From assembly GCA_031553765.1 (NCBI GenBank), contig JAVBKY010000001.1, positions 62,001 to 126,000 on the forward strand: a stretch of DNA of 64,000 bases, in the 5' to 3' direction. This document shows positions 9,067 through 16,600 of the stretch, piece after piece. The stretch comes from JAITMY01 sp031553765 (GTDB lineage: Bacteria > Bacteroidota > Bacteroidia > Bacteroidales > UBA932). The notes beneath the pieces were generated by a model. The model was not told the DNA's origin. It made no database searches and saw nothing but the letters and a program-made list of their open reading frames with translations. The position numbers and the translations under genes are program-made. The first letter of the stretch is position 1; every line of letters starts with the position of its first letter.

Positions 9067-10599
9067 TTACTCTCCTTCGCTCATAATGAAGTTCTCACTT
9101 TTATTACTATTTTCACCTTCAATATTGTTGCCATTTTCATCTACCAATACCTTTTGGGGAATGGTAATTTTGATTTCCAATCGACGATTCTTACGACGAT
9201 TATATGCAGAGGTATTGGGCACTAACGGCTCGCTCTTTCCCTTGCTATCGGTGGTAATACTTTGTGGCATTACGCCCTTTTCTACCAAGTAGTCCTTAGC
9301 CACATCAGCGCGTTCCTGTCCTACAAATATGTTCACCTCCTCACTTCCTATATTGTCGGTGTGCCCAATAATGTTTATGGTAGCACCTTCGTTAGCCCGC
9401 AATCTGCGTGCACACTCATCCAAAGTTCTTTGCTGTTTGGGCGTCAATGCTGCCGAGTTGAATGCGTAACCGGAAGAGTTACCCTCCTTAACATTCATAA
9501 CAGTGTTATACTTTTTACGACGTTCGCTGGCTTGTTTCAAGTATGCTGCACGTTCTGCCTCAGCAGCCTTTTTGGCTTCTTCGGCTTGTTGTTGTGCAAG
9601 TAGTGCCGCAGCTTTTGCTTCCTCCGCTTCCTTTTCTGCCCTAAGCTGCTCGGCAAGCGCGTTAGCTACACGTATACTGTCGGCTCTACGCATGCTGTCG
9701 CGTGCAAGGGCTTCTTCGTCCACAGGAGGCATGTAGGTATCATCTACGTTTTTACCCCAACCAAATGTGTAGCGAACGGTAATACCCGCAGCCCAATTGT
9801 TACATTTGTTCGAGCTAGCGTTCACCATAGAGTTAGAGGCGAGTGACTGGTTATTCGCGTCATAAACTACCACGGAGGCTTGATTTGACTTTTTATTCAA
9901 ATCGGTAAAACCGTAGTCGAAATACAGTCCGGTATACAGTCTGCGGTCATAGTTCTTAAAACCCCACTCCGCACCTGCCTCTAAAGCTGCCATAGCGCCT
10001 AGCTTTAGGTCAACGCTACCTTTCGATTCCCAGTCTTCATACGTAGAAAAACCATATTCAGGTTGGTTGCGTTGCTCCTGCCATGTGGCTTCACTAAAGC
10101 CCCAAGTAGTGAGCGTTCCCATGCTACCATTATACTTAGTAGTGATAGGGATAAACAACTTCAACCCTGCTGCAGCGTAAAAGCCCACGCTATGCGATGT
10201 AGGATATCTAAACCGCGCCATAAGTGGAATATTTATACTTATGGTGCGCTGTTTCTCTGTGTAGTTTTCTCCATCAGCATTAAACGTAAGTAGCGTTTTT
10301 CCCGATGCATATTCGGAATCGTAGTAATCATACTTGTAGTTAAAGACGCTCATTTGGCCTTGCGCGCCGTAGGTAGCTACTTCCACACCGGTAAGTAACG
10401 CCCAGTGTTTATTGAAGTTTAGCCCATAGCCTAAGCCAAAGTTACCGCCAATACTGTTGGAACCAATCTCACTGCCGCTGTAGCTGAGAGTGGATAATCC
10501 TATGTTTCCGTAAATGGAAAACTCGTGCTGCGGCAGCTGCGCCGTAGCCAACATGCCTACGTGCAGTAGTAGCGCGAGTGTAACTATTCTTTGCTTCAT
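9067..10599 (-). CDS. OmpA-family outer-membrane protein with beta-barrel, coiled coil and peptidoglycan-binding domain
   Basis: The start chosen is the Met whose N-terminus (MKQRIVTLALLLHVGMLATA) is a clean signal peptide; a Met 12 codons upstream only adds an unlikely extension. The 510-residue product has an outer-membrane beta-barrel part (~20-290, ending in RYTFGWGKN). An Ala/Glu/Lys-rich coiled coil follows (~305-365). The C-terminal OmpA domain (~375-480) carries the peptidoglycan-binding pattern NIIGHTDNIGS and NRRKNRRLEI. Family knowledge: such proteins tether the outer membrane to the cell wall. It lies downstream of three YDG-type surface genes on the same strand, but an intrinsic terminator separates them, so it may have its own promoter or depend on readthrough. 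Confidence 0.88.
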   Translation of the reverse strand: MKQRIVTLALLLHVGMLATAQLPQHEFSIYGNIGLSTLSYSGSEIGSNSIGGNFGLGYGLNFNKHWALLTGVEVATYGAQGQMSVFNYKYDYYDSEYASGKTLLTFNADGENYTEKQRTISINIPLMARFRYPTSHSVGFYAAAGLKLFIPITTKYNGSMGTLTTWGFSEATWQEQRNQPEYGFSTYEDWESKGSVDLKLGAMAALEAGAEWGFKNYDRRLYTGLYFDYGFTDLNKKSNQASVVVYDANNQSLASNSMVNASSNKCNNWAAGITVRYTFGWGKNVDDTYMPPVDEEALARDSMRRADSIRVANALAEQLRAEKEAEEAKAAALLAQQQAEEAKKAAEAERAAYLKQASERRKKYNTVMNVKEGNSSGYAFNSAALTPKQQRTLDECARRLRANEGATINIIGHTDNIGSEEVNIFVGQERADVAKDYLVEKGVMPQSITTDSKGKSEPLVPNTSAYNRRKNRRLEIKITIPQKVLVDENGNNIEGENSNKSENFIMSEGE

Positions 10600-10636
10600 G
10601 CTTATCAAATATCTTTTTATGCAGATTTCTTTCATA

Positions 10637-10673
10637 TAAAAAAGCCCTGTGGTGAGCAGCTTACCACAGGGCT
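10637..10673 (-). terminator. Intrinsic terminator after the YDG/sorting-domain gene
   Basis: A perfect 11-bp stem (AGCCCTGTGGT with ACCACAGGGCT) lies at 10643-10653 and 10663-10673. Read on the minus strand it is followed by a T tract. It lies just after the stop at 10678 and before the OmpA gene. Confidence 0.85.
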
Positions 10674-10677
10674 CACT

Positions 10678-12171
10678 TTATCTCTTCACTATTTTCACTG
10701 TTTCACCGTTAATACGAAGCAGGTAGTGTTCGGGAGCTAGTGATGATACATCAACCACGGTGCTGCTTCCCGACACGGGATAGGTAGCAACAAGCGTACC
10801 CGATGTGGTGTAAACTTCTATATACTGTACATCTTTGGTTGTCATCACGCTGGGCTGCAACATTCCCTCTACTTCCCCACCTTGTATTTCAATGGTCAGC
10901 AACGTAGATACGGGGTTAGGATATACTTTTACGCTCGACGATTGTATTATCGTATTGCGCCATCCGCATACCATAGCTTTAGTTTCATTAGCAAATGTTA
11001 CGCTCACGCTGTACTCGGCATTCATAGAAAAACCTTGCTTCATGTACAGCACGCCCGAAGTTTGACCGCTCATTGGAACACCATTGACATACCACTGATA
11101 GCCGTTGGGTACCATTTCATAACCACCATTATTAGCAGGATTAGCTATCACTTCTACCACGTTAATACGTGAACGGAGTAACAATATCTCGGCTTTTCGC
11201 GGTGCCATCACACGTATGTGATAGGTGGCATTACTAAAGCCATTGGTTACGTACACGGTAATATCGCGGTGCAACTCTTCTGCACCCATTGTTACAGCAT
11301 AGGTAGTAGATGTTTCGTAGTCCACGTCATCAATACGTATGGTGTCGCCAACACGAGCATCAAGCTTAATATCCACGCTCAACTCACCACAAGGCAGCAT
11401 GATACCGTAGTCATACACGTTAGATGCAAACGTAGGTGTAAGTTCACCTTTGGATGGGACTATGTTAACCAACTCTGCATTGTGCGCAGCAGTGATATTA
11501 GCAAATACGCTATCGGGCAGTATAAATGCATAGTTAACTGCATCGGGACCGCGCAATGTGGGTGCACCGGACAGCAACACGCGCTTATGAGTTCCCACTG
11601 CGGGGTCAATAAAAGCTGCGGTGATGTCGGTTGTATCCAGCCAAACATTATCTCCGGGATACACGCTAATTAGGTTGCCAAATGAAGTAATGGTGGCGCT
11701 AGTGTTGCCATCAAACATTTTATCGGCAATAGTAAGCCCGCTAAGCGTAAGCATTCCGCCGAGTTGTCCCGGAGGAATAGTGTCTCCTGAACCACCATTT
11801 CCCGCTCCGAATATGCTGGCTAAAAGCAGCGAATCAGCGGGATCGGGTAGCACGACCTCATAGTTATCTGCATCTGCACCTCCAAGTACGATATTTCCTA
11901 TAAGCAATATAGGTTTATCGTTTTCTACATACTTGTCTAAGAATTCGGCGGTAAGGTTTACCGAATCTATGTACACGTCATCGCCTGGTACAAAATCCTC
12001 TCCGACGGTTGCCGTTACGCCAAGTAGAGTTGCCTTGGTGGTGGCATCGTACATTTTGTCGGCAACTTCATAGGTCAGGGCAAATGACACTGTATGTTGC
12101 AACATAATGATGACTAGCATAACTAATGCAATCCAAAACTTATGCAATTCTCTTCTCATTATAATTTTCAT
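10678..12171 (-). CDS. YDG-repeat / cadherin-like surface protein with T9SS type A sorting domain
   Basis: The ~497-residue product has a hydrophobic signal segment (FWIALVMLVIIML) and then two YDG modules (~25-110 and ~145-225). These are recognised by KMYDATTKAT / KMFDGNTSAT and by DADNYEV / DAVNYAF. Next is a cadherin-like beta-sandwich region (~230-320, with SKGELTPTF and NATYHIRVMAP) and a further beta-rich segment. The C-terminus is a Por secretion system sorting domain starting at VKVYPNPVS and ending VKIVKR. Family knowledge: type A sorting domains direct export through T9SS and surface attachment. It is the only protein of this locus with a sorting domain. The start could also be the Met at 12159. 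Confidence 0.85.
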   Translation of the reverse strand: MKIIMRRELHKFWIALVMLVIIMLQHTVSFALTYEVADKMYDATTKATLLGVTATVGEDFVPGDDVYIDSVNLTAEFLDKYVENDKPILLIGNIVLGGADADNYEVVLPDPADSLLLASIFGAGNGGSGDTIPPGQLGGMLTLSGLTIADKMFDGNTSATITSFGNLISVYPGDNVWLDTTDITAAFIDPAVGTHKRVLLSGAPTLRGPDAVNYAFILPDSVFANITAAHNAELVNIVPSKGELTPTFASNVYDYGIMLPCGELSVDIKLDARVGDTIRIDDVDYETSTTYAVTMGAEELHRDITVYVTNGFSNATYHIRVMAPRKAEILLLRSRINVVEVIANPANNGGYEMVPNGYQWYVNGVPMSGQTSGVLYMKQGFSMNAEYSVSVTFANETKAMVCGWRNTIIQSSSVKVYPNPVSTLLTIEIQGGEVEGMLQPSVMTTKDVQYIEVYTTSGTLVATYPVSGSSTVVDVSSLAPEHYLLRINGETVKIVKR

Positions 12172-12230
12172 TTGAAATCCCTTCAATCTTAATATCGCCT
12201 TTAAGAAAACAATCTAAAAGGATGCTTTTT

Positions 12231-12281
12231 AAAGGTTACTGCAAGAATTGTTTTTTGAACTACCGCCTGCAGTAAACCTTT
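12231..12281 (-). other. Inverted repeat between two YDG genes
   Basis: Arms at 12231-12243 (AAAGGTTACTGCA) and 12268-12281 pair with a single bulged base across a 24-base loop. There is no clean T run after it on the minus strand, so it may be an mRNA-processing or attenuation hairpin instead of a terminator. Confidence 0.45.
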
Positions 12282-12307
12282 ATTTTCAGCATGAGTGGGA
12301 AAGTAAA

Positions 12308-13588
12308 CTATTGGCGCGTGATAACCAGTTTCTTACGCTCGATTGTTGCCTTGGGCGTGGGTTGTACAAAGGTGTAGTTGCCGGCATCAGCACCCTTAAG
12401 CGTTATGCCTATAACTATTACATTCTTATTTTTACCCGCATTCTTATCAACAAAGTTCACCGTGCTGTTTGTTGTATCAATCTCTACAACATCACCGTTA
12501 TAGTAGGTCTTTAGCGTACCCCAGTTAGTTACAATTGCAGTGGTTTGACCATCGTAGCTTTTATCAGCCACAGTGAATCCATCAAGTATAAGGGCGCCAC
12601 CTAGCTCACCGGGAGCAGGTATAGAATCAACAGGAGTAACAGTGCTATCAGTTACAGTGGTATCACCTACTGCATATATGTTAGCTTTCAGATTAGCAGG
12701 TTGTGTCAGTACATAGTTGGCTGCATCACGACCTGTAAGAACAATGGTTCCGGCCAAGGTTACAGGCTTATTTTCGCCTACATTCTTGTTGTCAAAGCTT
12801 GCTGTAACGCCGGTGGTATCGAAGCCTACGCTGTCGCTTGGTAAGAAGCCTGTAAGCGTACCCCAGCTGTGAATAGTAGCATTGGCATTACCATCGTAGT
12901 ACTTGCCGGCAACCAAGAAGCCTTCCAGCGTAAGGTAGCTACCGCCTGAAGTATCTGCAGTGATGTTTGCGGTCAGGTTTGAAGGTTGTTTAAGTGTGTA
13001 GTTGCCTGCTTGAGGACCTGCAAGGGTAATAAGTCCTGACAAGGTTACTGGCTTGTTATTGCCTACGTTCTTAGTGTCGAAGTTGGCAGTAACAGTTGTG
13101 TCAATCCACACGCTATCACCGGGAAAAATTCTTTCAAGTGTTCCCCAACTACTAATTTTAGCATTGGTTGTGCCATCGTAGCTCTTATCGGCAACAGCAA
13201 ATCCATTCAGGATAAGCTTACCACCGAGTTCGCCGGGAGTAATGCTGGTATCGCTGGCAAAAATGTTAGCTGTAAGTTCACCGGGCTGAACCAACTCGTA
13301 GTTACTGGCATCGGGACCAGCTAACATTAACGAATCTGAGAGGCTGACCACTTTGTCATTGCCCACATTTTTGTCGGCAAAAGCAGCAGTAACACCAGCA
13401 GTGTCAATCCATACGCTATCACCGGCTATGACACCATCCAGCGTTCCAAACGATACAATAGTTGCTTTGGTTGTTGCATCGTATGCCTTATCGGCAATAT
13501 CAATATCGCCTGTAGATGCAAATACATTACCTTGCAGCGTAGCTGCTGCTACGAGGATAGCAATTCCCCTCTTCGTCATCTTTCTCAT
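12308..13588 (-). CDS. Secreted protein of four YDG repeats
   Basis: The start at 13588 gives a clean signal peptide (MRKMTKRGIAILVAAATLQG...FA); upstream Mets at 13651 and 13621 only lengthen it. The 426-residue product is four tandem YDG modules of ~85-100 residues. Each has a YD-(A/G) motif, GDSVWIDTT-like and KNVG-NK segments, and a (D/Q)A-NY motif near its end. Linkers contain PGELGG, the same linker as in both neighbouring YDG proteins. No T9SS sorting domain is visible: the protein stops at KATIERKKLVITRQ, the place where another module would begin. Probably cotranscribed with the beta-helix gene 27 bp upstream of its longest frame. Role in adhesion or surface structure is inference from module type. 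Confidence 0.8.
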   Translation of the reverse strand: MRKMTKRGIAILVAAATLQGNVFASTGDIDIADKAYDATTKATIVSFGTLDGVIAGDSVWIDTAGVTAAFADKNVGNDKVVSLSDSLMLAGPDASNYELVQPGELTANIFASDTSITPGELGGKLILNGFAVADKSYDGTTNAKISSWGTLERIFPGDSVWIDTTVTANFDTKNVGNNKPVTLSGLITLAGPQAGNYTLKQPSNLTANITADTSGGSYLTLEGFLVAGKYYDGNANATIHSWGTLTGFLPSDSVGFDTTGVTASFDNKNVGENKPVTLAGTIVLTGRDAANYVLTQPANLKANIYAVGDTTVTDSTVTPVDSIPAPGELGGALILDGFTVADKSYDGQTTAIVTNWGTLKTYYNGDVVEIDTTNSTVNFVDKNAGKNKNVIVIGITLKGADAGNYTFVQPTPKATIERKKLVITRQ

Positions 13589-13678
13589 TTTTTGTTGTTT
13601 TGATGTTAGTTTAAAAGTCATTTTTTCAGTTATTAGTGACGAGTGACGCATCGCGCACAGCTCGTTGTTTGTTACTTG

Positions 13679-16600
13679 TTACTCTCTTCTTACGCTTAAT
13701 GCTTTTGGTGTTATTGTGGCAGTTGCTTTGGGCATTACCAATTCATAGGCTTCGGAGTGCGTACCAACGAGTTTTATATTCACTGCTGTGGCCTCCTTAT
13801 TAACTCCTGCGTTTCTGTTGTCAAATAGTGCAATGGCTTGAGTTGTATCTATTCGTACATCGTCGCCCTCGAATACTGTGAGCAGGGTTCCGTAGCTAGC
13901 GATACGAGCGGTATCGTTATTGTCATATATTTTTCCTGCTACGGTAAAGGAGTCGAGTACCAAGGGACCACCCAACTCTCCCGCAGGTACGCTGCCATAA
14001 TTGAGCATACGCACGCTACCTATGCTGTAAGGGTTTTCAGTAATTTCCTGCTTGGCTTGGTCGTAATACTTTCCATTATCCTTCACACCCCATGTGGTGA
14101 GGTTGGTGGCGGGAATTTTATTAAGGAACTTGTATGCCATAGGCGACATACGGGCTACTTGTACGCCCCACCCTGCGGCATCAAGCACTGGAGTAAACAA
14201 ACTGTCGGAGCTGCTGTAGGTGCCACGGAAAATAAGCTGAGCCTTACCATTGGCCATGCGTATGGTATCACCAGTGCCGTAGGTGTTACCACCGCTTGCA
14301 AGCAGATTGTACTCGAGCTTATCCTGCGAGGCTTGGAAGGAGGCGCTATTAAAATCATTACCTGTTGCCGCACGGTTGCCTAACGCTATGTTACCACCCA
14401 TGTACAAGGGTTTGCCCGAGGCACCCACGTGATAAATGGCACCACCGGTATTAGCATTGTTGCCTGACAGCGTATTGTTGAACAAGTCGGCTTTGGCGTT
14501 GTCCAACTTAATGGCTCCGCCTTGTGCCGCGGCTTTATTACCCACCATCGTGTTGAAGTGCCACTGTGTTGCACCGGCATTTACCACGGCTGCGCCACCG
14601 TTGCCGGCTGATGTGTTGTTTGCAAACGTGTTGTATTTGAGTGCGCTGTTTGCATTATTGGTGTAAAGAGCACCGCTACCGCTGGTTGTGTTGTGGTCGA
14701 TGGTGCTGCGTTGCAGATCAAGTGTCGCCTTATCCACGTACATGGCAGCACCATCAGCCGCGGTTTGGTTACCGTGCATACGCACGTTGCTTAACTTTAT
14801 CTTAAATGCATTGGTAGCTTCGGCTACAGCGGTAATAGCACCGCCTTTATTACGATCAAAAGTTATGCCGTTAAATGCGAGAGATCCTACTTCGTTGGCA
14901 TTACCACCGCGGAAAGTAAAGCCATCCACATGAGCTGAGTCACCCGCAACAATATTCACAGCCATGATATGATATGCGTTTTCATCAGCTCCGCTTGTAA
15001 TATTTCCGTTGGCATCATAGCTGTCGTTACCATTCAAATCGGCGCTAAGTACGGTTTTGCTATTGTCGGTAGTGCGCTGGGTAAAGGAGCCATTGTAGCC
15101 ACCCCACATGGTAATACCCATGTCCACAAAGAAGGAGGCATCACGATTACTGCCAAGATTAAACAAAGGGTCGGGAGTGTAGATACCTTCGGCCACCAGC
15201 AGGCTATCACCCGGTATTAGGCAACCGGAACTCATAATACCGCTTAGATTTTGCGAAGCATCAGCAGGAGAGGTGCCCTCGCCGTTTGTGCTATTGCCTA
15301 TATTAATATACCAGGTGTGCGCTTCGGGACAACATTTGGTTACGCTACCTCGCAGGTAGTAGGGTTTTATGGCAGGAATTGCGTTGCGGGTTTGATCGTA
15401 ATACACGCCGCCCTCACTTATACCCCAAGCTGGATTTCCCGACAGGTTAGCATAGGGTATATCTTCCAAGTAACGCTTGTTTTTAAAGTTTACCACGGTG
15501 GCATCGGTGCAGAGGTCGCAACCAAAGTTCTGCAGTTCGGCTACAAACCGCTTGCCGTTTAGCGTCCCCTTTAATATGTATGGCAACGAATCTATGCTAA
15601 GGTACTTATCGTTAATGCTACCGGTAAGCGTACCCACAACTCCATTCTTCGAGTACACGTTGCTATTTGAAGCGTTAACCTTTCCACCGTTTATCCTTAC
15701 ATCGCTCTGTGTATTGGTATTACCACCGGTGTTACCCGAAATAATGTTACCGTAAAACTCTGTAACACCCTTCGCTATATACACGGCACTACCGTTGGCG
15801 GTGGCCACATGGTTTCCTACTATGGTATTGTTAAATAACTTTGTTGCTCCGCTGATTTGAATAATACCGGCAGCATCGGTACCGCTGTATATATTTCCTG
15901 TAAACGTATTGAAACGCAACTCTGCAGGAGTATTAGCCGCATCTGACCTCAGCGCCCTACTGCCGTTATTTTTAAATGTGTTGCTATGTAAGTAAATTGT
16001 TTTCTGGTCGGTTGTAGTAAGGACAATAGCCCCATTGTTATCTGCTACTTGACAACTGTCAAAGGTGTTGCCCATAAGATACAGGTTATGCTCGGTGTAG
16101 AGGGTGGCCATCTTGGCGCTGTTACCCTTAAACATATTCCCCTTCATGTTGTGGTACCCGTTGGTAGAGGGAGCCCATTGAAAAAAGATTGCTCCTCCGT
16201 AATTTGATGCCGTGTTGTTAATGAACGAACAATATTGTATGCTATCCCAAGGTTTTTTTATAAACATAGCCCCACCGTTATCAGCTTGGTTACCTATAAA
16301 TGTCGTACCTATTATACACTTCACGGCACCACCATAGTCTGCTCTGTCTGCATGTATAGCCGCACCTCCCCAAGAACTCTCATTATAGCTGAGCGTGCTG
16401 CGGTATACGCTGAGTGATTTTCCTATGGAGTACATTCCGGCTCCTGTTCCCGCAGATGGTGCTCTATTCAGGTTTAGTGTAACGCTATCAATCGTAAGAA
16501 TACCTTTATTGTGGCGGATGCCGGGTCCTGATCCTCCATTCCAATAACCTCCTCTTATGGTAATGCCGGACAAGTACACCTTATCGGCATCGCCGGGGGT

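Noticed and set aside
13838..14383. Long antisense frames across the beta-helix gene (such as 181 codons)
   Set aside because: They are shadows caused by the repetitive Gly/Asn/Ala-rich coding sequence; products have no domain.
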